This document shows positions 27,868-36,745 of a DNA stretch of 64,000 bases, in pieces (the first letter of the stretch is position 1; each line of letters starts with the position of its first letter). The notes under the pieces are model-generated. The model did not search any database. It was given only the letters and a program-made list of their open reading frames with translations, and was not told where the DNA came from. The position numbers and the translations under genes are program-made. Source of the DNA: Litchfieldia salsa (GTDB lineage: Bacteria; Bacillota; Bacilli; Bacillales; Bacillaceae_L); assembly GCF_900104555.1 (NCBI RefSeq), contig NZ_FNJU01000005.1:194216-258215 (forward strand), in the 5' to 3' direction.

Positions 27868-29376
27868 TTAATGTGTAATCTTGGATGAAAATAGTTCATT
27901 TAAGATTTTAATTTTCTCATTTGTATAATGGATATAATTTTCATTATATGCCTTAGGTTCTTTAGGATTTGCAAATTGCGTAATCTTTCCACTACTAGGA
28001 TCAACAAATTTACTTGCCGCACCGCAGCCTAATCCAATAATAGATTGTTGCTCTTCCATGATCATAATATTATAGATGCTTTCTTGACCAGGCAATGAAT
28101 AACCTACATTTTCAAGATTACCCAAAATATTTTTCATACGATATAAATAGTATGGAACATATCCATGTTCTTCTGTCCAGGATGTCGCATGATTCATCAT
28201 TTGCGTGATTTCATCTCGATCAGCAACTTTATATTTTTGTTTATTTTTTGTCATTTCAGAGGCCCGTTTGAAAGATAGAGTATGGACTGTTAAAGACTCT
28301 GGCATTAACTTTTTCGTTTCTGATAGAGTGTAGTCAAACTCTTCCACACCTTCGCCTGGCAATCCGATAATTAAATCCATATTAATATTGTTCATACCCA
28401 TACTTCTTGCTAGATGAAATTTCTCAATCGTTTCTTCCACAGTATGATGACGACCTATCGCTTTTAATGTCTCTTGAATATAAGATTGAGGATTTATACT
28501 AATTCGATCAATGTTCCATTTATTCAATACATCTAATTTTTCCGGTGTGATTGTATCAGGTCTTCCTGCCTCGACAGTAATTTCTCTTATTTTCTCCACG
28601 TTAGGAAATGATTGAACCATTTCCTCATAAAGCATGTCCATTTCCTCAGCAGAGATACTAGTCGGTGTTCCACCACCATAATAAACAGTCGTGATGTTGA
28701 TTCCATTGTCTTTTAGCCAACTACCAATTTCACGTATTTCATAATGCAACCCACCTAAAAATGAATCTACAGAACCTTGCTTACCATTGATGGCATAAGC
28801 AGGAAACGTACAATAGGCACACTTAGTAGGGCAAAATGGAATTCCAATGTAGATACTTACTTCATTCTTCAATTCGTATAAGTCAGGGATCATCGTTAAC
28901 TGACGATCAACGATTCTTTGCATAAGTTCAATTTTCTCTGAACTGATTAAATATTGTTCTCTAAGCTTTTCATGTGCCGTGTCCTTTGAATCACCATTAA
29001 GAAGCATTTTATGCAACAACTTAGTGGGTCTTACACCAGTTAAAAATCCCCATTGTTGAATAACACCTGTTTGTTTCTGTAAAACCGAAACAAACACATG
29101 TGAAACAGCTCTTTTTTCCTGTGTGAACAGTTCTTTTAAATTTGAATATGAAAGGACTTCTTTCTCAATGCCTTCCTCAAAAACGTTATCCCCATCTTCG
29201 ATTTTTGCATAGGCCTTAATTAGTTTATCTTCTACTGAATACCCAATCTCAACTGTTATATCACCATTTATCGACGTATCAAATGTTGTTTCACTATCTT
29301 CAAAAAATAAATTCGTTATTGCACCTAGTGGTCTTAAGAAGCGTTCATCACTTAGACCCTTTACAATGATCTTCAC
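27868..29376 (-). CDS. hemZ: radical-SAM coproporphyrinogen dehydrogenase HemZ
   Basis: 502 residues, close to B. subtilis HemZ (about 501). The 4Fe-4S cluster ligands are C182, C186 and C189 in FCPTKCAYCTFPAY, followed by YYGGGTPTS and the SAM-binding SINPQSYIQETLKAIGR. It is thought to act in oxygen-independent haem synthesis, although HemZ-type enzymes differ from HemN in their N-terminal region. It stands alone, followed by a terminator. Confidence 0.93.
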   Translation of the reverse strand: MKIIVKGLSDERFLRPLGAITNLFFEDSETTFDTSINGDITVEIGYSVEDKLIKAYAKIEDGDNVFEEGIEKEVLSYSNLKELFTQEKRAVSHVFVSVLQKQTGVIQQWGFLTGVRPTKLLHKMLLNGDSKDTAHEKLREQYLISSEKIELMQRIVDRQLTMIPDLYELKNEVSIYIGIPFCPTKCAYCTFPAYAINGKQGSVDSFLGGLHYEIREIGSWLKDNGINITTVYYGGGTPTSISAEEMDMLYEEMVQSFPNVEKIREITVEAGRPDTITPEKLDVLNKWNIDRISINPQSYIQETLKAIGRHHTVEETIEKFHLARSMGMNNINMDLIIGLPGEGVEEFDYTLSETKKLMPESLTVHTLSFKRASEMTKNKQKYKVADRDEITQMMNHATSWTEEHGYVPYYLYRMKNILGNLENVGYSLPGQESIYNIMIMEEQQSIIGLGCGAASKFVDPSSGKITQFANPKEPKAYNENYIHYTNEKIKILNELFSSKITH

Positions 29377-29541
29377 ATTATCACCTTTTCATAAATAAGC
29401 TCTTTATAGTGTACTTAATATCAACTTGTTTATCAATGGAAAGAAAATCACACCAAAACCAACTCACTCTCTTAAGCTTGACGTATACTTTTTAAGTAAA
29501 TGTCAAACAATTACAAAAGAAGTATAGAAAGGGGTTTATAA

Positions 29542-30498
29542 ATGACTTATCTCTTGTTGTTAGTAGGATTTGCTCTTTTAATTAAAGGAGCTGATTACTT
29601 TGTAGAAGGGGCTTCAACAATAGCACAAACTTTGAGGGTTTCACCAATGTTAATAGGCTTGACAATTGTAGCCTTTGGTACGAGTGCACCGGAAGCATCA
29701 GTCAGTTTTATTGCAGCTCTCGAAGGAAACAGTGATGTAGCTATTGGAAATGTCGTTGGAAGCAACATTTTTAATACAACCTTCATTTTAGGAGCCACAG
29801 CCATCGTTTTCCCACTGGCTGTTCAGAGCGATACAATACGAAAGGAAATCCCATTTGCTTTGTTGGGAGCCATTTCGTTACTAATCCTAATTAGTGATGT
29901 ACAACTTCAATTCTCAGAGGTGAATTTGATAACGAGAACTGAAGGTATCCTTCTACTACTTTTCTTTGTAATATTTCTATACTATGTATTTGAGATGGCA
30001 AGGAATAATCGAAATACGCAAGAAGAGGTTCCCACTGACACGATTAATGTATCATGGATAAAAAACCTTATATTCACTATTGGTGGTCTGGCAGGCATCG
30101 TGTTTGGAGGTAGTCTTGTAGTTGAGAATAGTATCGATATAGCTCTTTCACTTGGAATGAGTGAAACACTTGTTGGTTTAACTATAGTCGCTGTAGGCAC
30201 ATCATTGCCTGAGTTGGTAACTTCTATTACGGCAGCCTTAAAGAAACAGACTGAAATTGCTTTAGGTAATATTGTTGGGAGTAATATATTCAATATCTTT
30301 TTTATCTTAGGCGCTTCAGCTACTATCCATCCATTAGCTGTTGATCCAAAAATATTCATGGATATTTGGCTTATGATCTTTGTAACATTTTTATTACTAA
30401 TCCTATCAAGAACCCAACACAAGATATCAAAGATAGAAGGTGTAATTCTAGCCATTATTTATATTATTTACGTCACCTTTATTATTTTACGAAATTAG
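29542..30498 (+). CDS. calcium/sodium antiporter (CaCA family, YrbG-like)
   Basis: 318 residues with two homologous halves of five helices. Each half has the alpha-repeat signature: GTSAPEASVS with GNVVGSNIFN in the first, and GTSLPELVTSITAALKKQTEIALGNIVGSNIFN (split by the same spacing) in the second. The acidic Glu of both repeats is present, as required for cation exchange. AAAGGGG precedes ATG. The ion pair is inferred from the family. Confidence 0.92.
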   Translation: MTYLLLLVGFALLIKGADYFVEGASTIAQTLRVSPMLIGLTIVAFGTSAPEASVSFIAALEGNSDVAIGNVVGSNIFNTTFILGATAIVFPLAVQSDTIRKEIPFALLGAISLLILISDVQLQFSEVNLITRTEGILLLLFFVIFLYYVFEMARNNRNTQEEVPTDTINVSWIKNLIFTIGGLAGIVFGGSLVVENSIDIALSLGMSETLVGLTIVAVGTSLPELVTSITAALKKQTEIALGNIVGSNIFNIFFILGASATIHPLAVDPKIFMDIWLMIFVTFLLLILSRTQHKISKIEGVILAIIYIIYVTFIILRN

Positions 30499-30550
30499 AT
30501 GTAACAGAACATAATTAACATTTATCAATCCAATGGAGGACAGTAAAATT

Positions 30551-31123
30551 ATGATCATTTTTTATGGGTTTATAAGAGAATTTAATCATTTTAATAAAGA
30601 TATGATTGCCCTTCAACATATAAAAAATGATCTAAATACAATTGGATACTGGTTCACTTCTGATATGCATTCGGCAAAACCCTATGCAATCGGAACTGAA
30701 ACAGTGTTCGAAAAATCAGATACGGAGTTTTGGGAAGACGGAGAACCTAAAGTAGTTCAAATTGATAAAAAAGTTCATGGTTTTGTATATAAGGTTTTTA
30801 TTAATGAGCCAAATCTCAAGGTTTACCAATCGGATTCAGTGGATTCAGTGGATTCACTTGATTTATTTATGCAGGAACGTGACAAATATTGTGATTATTT
30901 AGGAGCAAATAAAAGAAATCTTACCTGGAAGGATAAAGCAATCCTTTTAAATAAAGAAGAAGCAAATATGAAATTTCGCAAATCTCTTTTAACTCAAGGA
31001 TACGAGGGTTTTATAATCCGAAGCACTAAACAACACAACAATGTTACAGATTTATATTGTATTTTTTCAGAGGATTTCCTCCAAATTGTAGATGTTCTGT
31101 CAGCAGATGACATACAGTCCTAA
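30551..31123 (+). CDS. unassigned protein with ADP-ribosyltransferase-fold-like sequence
   Basis: 190 residues from ATG at 30551; the ATG at 30533 overlaps the GGAGG site and is rejected. The pattern GYWFTSDMHSAKPYA, then VHGFVYKVFINEPNLKVY, then QGYEGFIIRST resembles the order beta-strand / NAD-site / beta-strand seen in small ART-like toxin or phage proteins, but the match is by eye only. A nine-base repeat (GATTCAGTG) encodes SDSVDSVDSLD. No signal peptide. It follows the antiporter by about 50 bp and may be co-transcribed. It could also be an unrelated conserved hypothetical. Confidence 0.55.
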   Translation: MIIFYGFIREFNHFNKDMIALQHIKNDLNTIGYWFTSDMHSAKPYAIGTETVFEKSDTEFWEDGEPKVVQIDKKVHGFVYKVFINEPNLKVYQSDSVDSVDSLDLFMQERDKYCDYLGANKRNLTWKDKAILLNKEEANMKFRKSLLTQGYEGFIIRSTKQHNNVTDLYCIFSEDFLQIVDVLSADDIQS

Positions 31124-31346
31124 TAATCGGCCCATAACTTAATATAATTATTACAAACTATACAAGAAATTAATAAAGATTTTCCAAAAAACGAATATAA
31201 TCTACTCTTCATCCCTCCCATTTTACCTAGATATTTGGGTTACAGATTCCAATTTGATTACTCGATGTAAGTAATCATGACTATTTCTTACAACTATCCC
31301 TCCTTCTTATTTTTATATAAGTCCATCTATATAACTATTTTTAATA

Positions 31347-31400
31347 TTAACACTATTTTAATAGTGTATTCATTTGCAATTAATCTTCATTTTTTATCCT
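31347..31400 (+). promoter_or_regulatory. PhoP-box-like repeats and promoter of phoX-tatA-tatC
   Basis: TT-rich hexamers occur every 11 bp: TTAACA (31347), TTAATA (31358), TTCATT (31369) and TTAATC (31380). This is the spacing of direct repeats bound by PhoP~P in Bacillus. A possible -10 TATCCT lies at 31395-31400. The first hexamer is a perfect core match; the others are degenerate. The remaining 31124-31475 sequence is AT-rich with no ORF. Confidence 0.55.
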
Positions 31401-31475
31401 ATTCAATAGATTGACTTTAATTCTTTTTACAACAACCTAGTACTAGTAAACTATTTAATTTCAGGAGGCAAATCA

Positions 31476-32909
31476 ATGGAAAAGGAAAAGAACGGTTTAA
31501 ACAGAAGAGATTTTTTAAAGGTTGGTGGAATGAGTACACTTGCACTGACTTTAGGTACTACAGGTCTTTTATCTGTAGGTGGACAAGCTACTGCTCTAGC
31601 AGCTGGTAAAGGAAATAATCCAACTAGCGGTTTTGGCGGTTATGGTCCTCTAGTTCCAGATCCAAATGGAATCCTTGATCTTCCAAGAGGCTTCCATTAC
31701 AAGATTATTTCCAGAGAAGGCAACCTGATGACAGATGGAAGTCTAATCCCTGGAGCTTTTGATGGAATGGCGGCATTTGAAGGGCCTAACAATACAACGG
31801 TTCTTGTTCGTAATCATGAATTATCAGGAGGTCCAGCATTTGGAAAAAACCCTTATGATGCGAATGCTAAAGGTGGTACAACAGCTCTAGTAGTAGGAGC
31901 AAATCGCGAAGTAATTAAAGAATATGTTACCTCTTCAGGTACAATTCGAAATTGTGCTGGTGGAGCAACACCTTGGGGTACTTGGCTAACTTGCGAAGAA
32001 AACCGTTCAGAGGGTCATGGATATGTTTTTGAAGTAGATCCTCAACAACCGGAAAACGAGTTATCAAAAACTCCAATCAAGGAGATGGGACGTTTCGCTC
32101 ACGAGGCTTGTGCAATCGATCCTTCAACAGGCTATGTATATCTAACTGAAGATGCAAGTCCAAGTTATTTGTACCGCTTTATCCCTAATGATGTTAGTCA
32201 AACAACAGGTTCGTTACAAAAAGGCGGCACGCTTTATGCTGCAGCAATTGAAGCAGTAACAGATCCAGCAGCAAGTACATTTAAGACAGGACAAACATTT
32301 AAGATTGTATGGAAGCAAGTAGATCCTCATTGGTGTCGTGAAGAAGCTGATGCTCAAAACTGTATTAAGTTCTCAAGACTTGAGGGAGCATTTTTCCAAG
32401 AAGGTGTATTCTGGTTTGATGATACCTCTGCTGGTGACAAGAAACTTGGACGAGTTTATCGTTATGTGCCTCACACTAATACGCTGGAGCTTTTCTATGA
32501 AGGAAATGATGCACAACAAATGGAATATCCTGATAATATCTGCTGTACTCCTTGGGGTGATTTGTGGTATGCAGAAGATGGTTCTGGGCAAGATCGCATT
32601 ATGGGTATAACTCCAGAAGGCAATGTTTATCCTTTTGCTGCCAACCGTTTAAGCAATTCTGAACTGGCAGGTCCAACATTCTCACCAGATGGAAACACAC
32701 TTTTTGTTAACATTCAAAGTCCTGGTAAGACATTTGCTATTTGGGGACCGTTCGCACGCAGAAACGCAGCACGTGCAAGGGAAATGTCTTTTGCTGCACC
32801 AAAAAATCTTGCACCACAAATTTCGGAACAAACAGCTAAGGTCGCAGAAGCGCAGGGGATGTCCGTGTTAGAAGCGGCAGCATTTGAGCGCCACGGTATA
32901 AATCTATAA
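31476..32909 (+). CDS. PhoX-family phosphatase with Tat signal
   Basis: 477 residues. A twin-arginine signal NRRDFLKVGG (R10, R11) followed by a hydrophobic stretch and ALAAGKG directs export through Tat. The mature part matches the PhoX (DUF839) beta-propeller type: GAFDGMAAFEGPNNTTVLVRNHE, GGATPWGTWLTCEENRSEG, FAHEACAID, YPDNICCTPWGDLWYAEDG. PhoX enzymes are Ca/Fe-dependent phosphatases used under phosphate limitation. AGGAGG precedes ATG. tatA and tatC follow on the same strand, matching the B. subtilis phoD-tatAd-tatCd layout with PhoX in place of PhoD. Confidence 0.88.
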   Translation: MEKEKNGLNRRDFLKVGGMSTLALTLGTTGLLSVGGQATALAAGKGNNPTSGFGGYGPLVPDPNGILDLPRGFHYKIISREGNLMTDGSLIPGAFDGMAAFEGPNNTTVLVRNHELSGGPAFGKNPYDANAKGGTTALVVGANREVIKEYVTSSGTIRNCAGGATPWGTWLTCEENRSEGHGYVFEVDPQQPENELSKTPIKEMGRFAHEACAIDPSTGYVYLTEDASPSYLYRFIPNDVSQTTGSLQKGGTLYAAAIEAVTDPAASTFKTGQTFKIVWKQVDPHWCREEADAQNCIKFSRLEGAFFQEGVFWFDDTSAGDKKLGRVYRYVPHTNTLELFYEGNDAQQMEYPDNICCTPWGDLWYAEDGSGQDRIMGITPEGNVYPFAANRLSNSELAGPTFSPDGNTLFVNIQSPGKTFAIWGPFARRNAARAREMSFAAPKNLAPQISEQTAKVAEAQGMSVLEAAAFERHGINL

Positions 32910-32937
32910 TCATCTCACATCATAAGGAGGTTCAAAC

Positions 32938-33165
32938 ATGCTTCAAAACATTGGAATTCCTGGTCTAATTCTATTATTAGTCCTAGCTCTTATTATATTT
33001 GGTCCTTCAAAACTACCTGAAATAGGACGAGCATTCGGTACAACTTTAAAAGAATTTAAAAAAGCAACACGTGAATTAGTTAGTGGTGATGATAACCCAC
33101 AGAAAACAGAAGAAAAAAGTACCTTGCACACAATTGATCAAGCTAACAAAAAAACAGGAAGCTAA
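32938..33165 (+). CDS. tatA: twin-arginine translocase subunit TatA
   Basis: 75 residues: a short N-terminal helix ([22 protein letters not shown]), the FGP hinge, the amphipathic helix [19 protein letters not shown] and a polar tail. This is the pore-forming TatA/E design. AAGGAGG precedes ATG. It lies 28 bp after the phoX stop, so the substrate and its translocase are probably made together. Confidence 0.95.
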   Translation: MLQNIGIPGLILLLVLALIIFGPSKLPEIGRAFGTTLKEFKKATRELVSGDDNPQKTEEKSTLHTIDQANKKTGS

Positions 33166-33170
33166 CTAAC

Positions 33171-33217
33171 AGATAGATGTAGGTAGGCCTAATCCTACTT
33201 ACATCTATCTTTTCTAT
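33171..33217 (+). terminator. hairpin between tatA and tatC (possible partial terminator)
   Basis: AGATAGATGTA-GTAGG pairs with CCTAC-TACATCTATCT, followed by TTTCT. It lies right after tatA and before the tatC ribosome binding site. It may set tatA above tatC or stabilise the upstream mRNA. Confidence 0.55.
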
Positions 33218-33235
33218 TGAAAGGAGGGTCTCTAA

Positions 33236-33964
33236 ATGGAAAAAGAAACCATGCAACTTACTGACCATTTAGCAGAATTACGCAAAAGACTTATTATTAC
33301 ATTACTTACTTTTATAGTAGCTTTGATAGGATCTTTAGTTTTTGTTGGAGATCTCTATCATTATTTAGTAAGAGATTTAGATGGAAAACTAGCCTTACTA
33401 GGTCCAGGGGATATTCTATGGGTTTATATGGTCATTGCTAGTGTATTTGCAGTTGCCTTTACGATACCTATAGCTGCCTATCAAGTTTGGAGTTTCATAA
33501 AACCTGCTTTATCAAATGAAGAACAACGAGCAACCCTAATGTTTATTCCAGGATTATTTATTTTATTTATAATAGGTATTTCATTTGGTTACTTTGTTCT
33601 TTTTCCACTAGTGCTCTCTTTTTTACTTGAAATAGCTGGAGATCAATTTCAAACCTTCTTCACAGCAGAAAAGTATTTCCAATTCATGCTTCACCTAACA
33701 CTCCCATTCGGGTTTTTGTTCGAGATGCCAGCAGTTGTCATGTTCCTTACTAGACTAGGGATTGTAACTCCACAAAAACTTATAAAAGGAAGGAAGATTG
33801 CATACTTCTTGCTTGTTGCCATCTCTGTATTAATTACACCACCTGACTTAATTTCGGATGTATTAGTCATCATCCCTTTGTTCATCTTGTATGAAATAAG
33901 TATTTCTCTTAGCAAGGTCGTTTATAAAAAACGAGTTTCTTCAGAAGCTGCTGCTGTTGCATAA
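33236..33964 (+). CDS. tatC: twin-arginine translocase subunit TatC
   Basis: 242 residues with six membrane helices. The conserved N-terminal DHLAELRKRL and the periplasmic-loop/third-helix region LSNEEQRATLMFIPG, FEMP in the fourth helix and TPPDLISDVL near the C terminus are hallmark TatC segments. TatC recognises the twin-arginine signal. AAAGGAGGG precedes ATG. Last gene of the phoX-tatA-tatC unit; a hairpin follows. Confidence 0.95.
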   Translation: MEKETMQLTDHLAELRKRLIITLLTFIVALIGSLVFVGDLYHYLVRDLDGKLALLGPGDILWVYMVIASVFAVAFTIPIAAYQVWSFIKPALSNEEQRATLMFIPGLFILFIIGISFGYFVLFPLVLSFLLEIAGDQFQTFFTAEKYFQFMLHLTLPFGFLFEMPAVVMFLTRLGIVTPQKLIKGRKIAYFLLVAISVLITPPDLISDVLVIIPLFILYEISISLSKVVYKKRVSSEAAAVA

Positions 33965-33980
33965 GAAGGAGAAAATAGAA

Positions 33981-34010
33981 TGAGCCAAATTTGAAATTTG
34001 GCTCATTCTC
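33981..34010. terminator. convergent terminator after tatC
   Basis: TGAGCCAAATTT and AAATTTGGCTCA form a perfect stem, serving tatC and the convergent GNAT gene. Confidence 0.65.
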
Positions 34011-34018
34011 CCTTTCGT

Positions 34019-34534
34019 TTAGACGGTCCACTCTTCTTCTAAGATTGCATAGAAATACTCATCCCACCAATCGTCTCCTCGTGGAATACACTTCTTAAAA
34101 AGTCCTTCTCTTCTCATTCCCACCTTTTCCATAATTCGATATGATGCAATGTTTTCAGGCTGACAGGTTGCAATAATTCTATGTAATTTCAAAGTCTCAA
34201 ATCCATACTTCAAAACTGAACGTGCAGCTTCAGATGCATATCCTTTATTATAATATTTCGGATTAAACACCCAACCAATTTCATATGTATGATCTCCAAA
34301 AACCTTATGGAAGACAATATGACCAATCAAAGTCTGATCTGTCTTTAATAACACAGGGAAGTGCTTCGCCTTTTCACCAATATTTTCAGTTACAAATTCC
34401 TGTGCACTTTCCTTAGAAAAAATACCTTCAGGTATATATTTCATAACAGTAGCATCATTAGTATATTCATAGACACTTTCCCAATCATCATGTTGAAAAT
34501 TACGTACTATTAATCTTTCAGTCGATATGTTCAT
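34019..34534 (-). CDS. GNAT-family acetyltransferase (RimJ/RimL type)
   Basis: 171 residues starting MNISTERLIVRNFQHDDWESVYEY, the RimJ/RimL subgroup opening. The acetyl-CoA region is YEIGWVFNPKYYNKGYASEAARSVLKYGFE, with RIIATCQPENIASYRIMEKVGMRREGL further on. It probably acetylates an N-terminal amine of a protein or a small amine; the acceptor is not evident. Single gene. Confidence 0.88.
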   Translation of the reverse strand: MNISTERLIVRNFQHDDWESVYEYTNDATVMKYIPEGIFSKESAQEFVTENIGEKAKHFPVLLKTDQTLIGHIVFHKVFGDHTYEIGWVFNPKYYNKGYASEAARSVLKYGFETLKLHRIIATCQPENIASYRIMEKVGMRREGLFKKCIPRGDDWWDEYFYAILEEEWTV

Positions 34535-34751
34535 TTGGTTTCCCCCATAAGCTGATACTCTTAATTGCCTTTATACAGTCGAAGTATAAAAGGATAATAA
34601 CATCTAGGTGAAAGAATCTCTAAACTAATAATGATTTTATAAATTCTATTGATCGTTACTAATTCCTCCTATTTGAAAGAAATTTTCTTAATACAGGCTA
34701 TATTCCATATTGTATTAGGCTGTTTTCGTATAGATTGTTGCTTTTAAAGCC

Positions 34752-34868
34752 GCAGGCGAATACACTCCGCGTCCGGCGGGTGACCAGTGAGCCTCCTCGT
34801 CGCTGAATCTCCTTTGGTGTATCACTTTGGCCACTGGTCCCGCAGGAGTCTACGTGTATTCAGCCTGC
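34752..34868 (-). repeat. dispersed palindromic element, family A, copy 3 (reverse, diverged)
   Basis: The reverse complement of the copies at 6689 and 8941. Its centre has drifted (the CTCCTGCGGGG arm is altered) and two bases are missing near one end. It occupies the middle of the 34535-35013 gap; the rest of that gap is AT-rich with no ORF apart from the terminator at 34926. Confidence 0.8.
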
Positions 34869-34925
34869 TTGTAACTACCATTTCAGTTATATGTCTATGT
34901 CTATCTGTTTTCACCTCCTAACACA

Positions 34926-34963
34926 ATAAAAATAGCATACCAATCAATATCCAATTGGTATGC
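34926..34963 (-). terminator. terminator of the YhaX-type gene
   Basis: On the minus strand GCATACCAAT pairs with ATTGGTATGC and is followed by TATTTTTATT. Confidence 0.78.
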
Positions 34964-35013
34964 GATGGTTGTTTTATTTGGCTAAGTATTAACTAACAAA
35001 AGGTGAATGATTA

Positions 35014-35877
35014 TTATTCTATCTTAATCTTTCTAAGAAACTCAATTCGTTGTTGCTTCCTAAAATGCTCTTTAATCATATAAGAAACACCGTGCTGATT
35101 ATTTGATCTAGTTACCCAATCTGCCGCTTTCTTTAATTCATTTGGAGCATTCCACATCGCAACACCAAGTCCAACTGATTCAATCATTTCCTGATCATCC
35201 ATTGAATCACCAATTGCTACAGTTTGCTCTAATGGGATTCCAACATGATTACATAAATTCTTTAACCCGTTAATCTTTGAAACACCTTTTGGGACAATCT
35301 CAAGCTTGCGGTTATCAATTTTATTTAACTTTAAATCATGAAAATTCTCCTTTAATAATTGAACGGCTTGCTCAAGTTCAGATTCATTTCCAAAGTACAC
35401 CTCTATCTTTTGAGGATCTAATGGATTATCTCTTAAATAATCACCTAAGGAAGTAACGAATTGCATTGGATAAAATAATGGATCACCTGAACCGAATACA
35501 GCTTTGGAAATTAAATTCCTTGGCATTCTAAGACGGTTTCCGACTGAGAATCTCTCATGAACTAAACGAATATTACATTTATAGTTCTCCAGAATTTGAA
35601 CCAAGTTAAAGGCTCTTTCCTCAGAGAATCTTTTTTCCATCATAGGTTCATCCAAGTTTGAGCTAATAAAGGCCCCACTATGGGTAATTAACAATGAGTC
35701 TAACTTTAATGCTTTTGCCACTTTTTTAGCAGATAAAAAGTGCCTATTGGTTACTAAGGTTACATAGACTCCCTTATTTTGAACATATTCAATCGCTTCC
35801 TTTGTTCCACTCTGAATACGACCATTAGGACGTAATAACGTACCATCGATATTAATTGCAAGTAATTTGTAACTCAA
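35014..35877 (-). CDS. yhaX: Cof-type HAD-superfamily protein (YhaX-like)
   Basis: 287 residues from TTG at 35877, preceded by AAGGGGG with about 7-nt spacing; this gives MSYKLLAINIDGTLLRPNGR and the usual Cof length. Motif II-like VTNRH, a C2B cap and the late motif GVSKINGLKNLCN ... AIGDSMDDQEMIESVG are present. Motif I reads INIDGT where active phosphatases have DxDGT, so the nucleophile Asp is Asn. B. subtilis yhaX lies near hemZ and is sporulation-controlled. It may be a non-catalytic homologue. Confidence 0.82.
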   Translation of the reverse strand: MSYKLLAINIDGTLLRPNGRIQSGTKEAIEYVQNKGVYVTLVTNRHFLSAKKVAKALKLDSLLITHSGAFISSNLDEPMMEKRFSEERAFNLVQILENYKCNIRLVHERFSVGNRLRMPRNLISKAVFGSGDPLFYPMQFVTSLGDYLRDNPLDPQKIEVYFGNESELEQAVQLLKENFHDLKLNKIDNRKLEIVPKGVSKINGLKNLCNHVGIPLEQTVAIGDSMDDQEMIESVGLGVAMWNAPNELKKAADWVTRSNNQHGVSYMIKEHFRKQQRIEFLRKIKIE

Positions 35878-35984
35878 CTGAAGTCCCCCTTGTCTGTGAT
35901 GTAGCTTGCCCTTAACTATGGATATGAACATATATACATCAATAGAACAGCAGACTGGTTACGAATTAAAAATTTCTATTTTAA

Positions 35985-36102
35985 GAAAAGCGCAAGCGCC
36001 TTGGTCAGCCTCAGGCAGGCATAAGGCGAATCACGCAGGAAATCTTGTTTTCCGTAGTGATTCGACTTATGACCCCGAGGGGTAGGCGCTGGAGCTAGAC
36101 AC
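35985..36102 (+). repeat. dispersed palindromic element, family B, copy 2
   Basis: Opens GAAAAGCGCAAGCGCC and closes GGCGCTGGAGCTAGACAC with the inverted pair GGCATAAGGCGAATCAC / GTGATTCGACTTATG. Its central hairpin differs from the other copies in sequence but not in shape, so pairing is conserved rather than sequence. Confidence 0.8.
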
Positions 36103-36147
36103 CAAAACTAAGTTCGAAATTTTATTCTATCTTACCTTTGGAACAGA

Positions 36148-36187
36148 AAAGTGCCAGGCACCACAACTTAGTGGTGCCTGGCACTTT
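36148..36187. terminator. very stable bidirectional terminator
   Basis: AAAGTGCCAGGCACCAC pairs perfectly (17 bp) with GTGGTGCCTGGCACTTT around a 6-nt loop. Ends yheA transcripts on the minus strand. Confidence 0.8.
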
Positions 36188-36204
36188 GTACAGCCTTATA
36201 TGTA

Positions 36205-36558
36205 TTACTGTTCCATACTTCCGTATAGTTCCTCTAAAGGCTTCATAATGATTTTATTTAATTCTCCAATTAACATACTCATACGTTGTTCGTTTTCCAT
36301 CAGCTTTGAAATAGAAGCATGTTGTTGCACTAAACCAACCATTTGCTGTGCTTTCTCTACTTCTTCTTGGGAAATTTCTTCACCCATCATTTGTTTTTGC
36401 TGAAGCTGCATTTGAACATCACGGAAATTTTCAAACATTGTTTTCGCAGCAGGATCTGTGTTAACCTCAGAATAACTTTGTTGTAGTGATTTAAACTCAT
36501 CACTTTCACGAATCGCTTTTTCAAGATCATAGGCTACATCATATAAATTAACTGCCAT
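36205..36558 (-). CDS. yheA: YlbF/YmcA-family protein YheA
   Basis: 117 residues, entirely helical, with VNLYDVAYDLEKAIRESDEFKSL at the start and QMQLQQKQMMGEEISQEE in the middle, the YheA/YlbF/YmcA pattern. Relatives YlbF and YmcA help RNase Y and phosphorelay activity; YheA's own role is not established. Its 5' side carries the 52-bp palindrome array, so a long structured leader is possible. Confidence 0.92.
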   Translation of the reverse strand: MAVNLYDVAYDLEKAIRESDEFKSLQQSYSEVNTDPAAKTMFENFRDVQMQLQQKQMMGEEISQEEVEKAQQMVGLVQQHASISKLMENEQRMSMLIGELNKIIMKPLEELYGSMEQ

Positions 36559-36745
36559 TGTATCTTCCTCCTAACATTCATTTCCATTATAAATTGGATA
36601 CTCCCCAACTATAACAGAGTATTTAACAAAATTCAGCTAAAGACCTTTTTTCTTTCTAGATGGGTTACTAAATATCTTTAACTAGACTGTAAACATTGTA
36701 AGGGATCTCTCCTAGTACAAGACTTCAGCATATTTGTGCTGATTT

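Noticed and set aside
29595-30455. Two minus-strand ORFs antisense to the CaCA antiporter
   Set aside because: Shadows of the repeated alpha-motif on the other strand; no SD.
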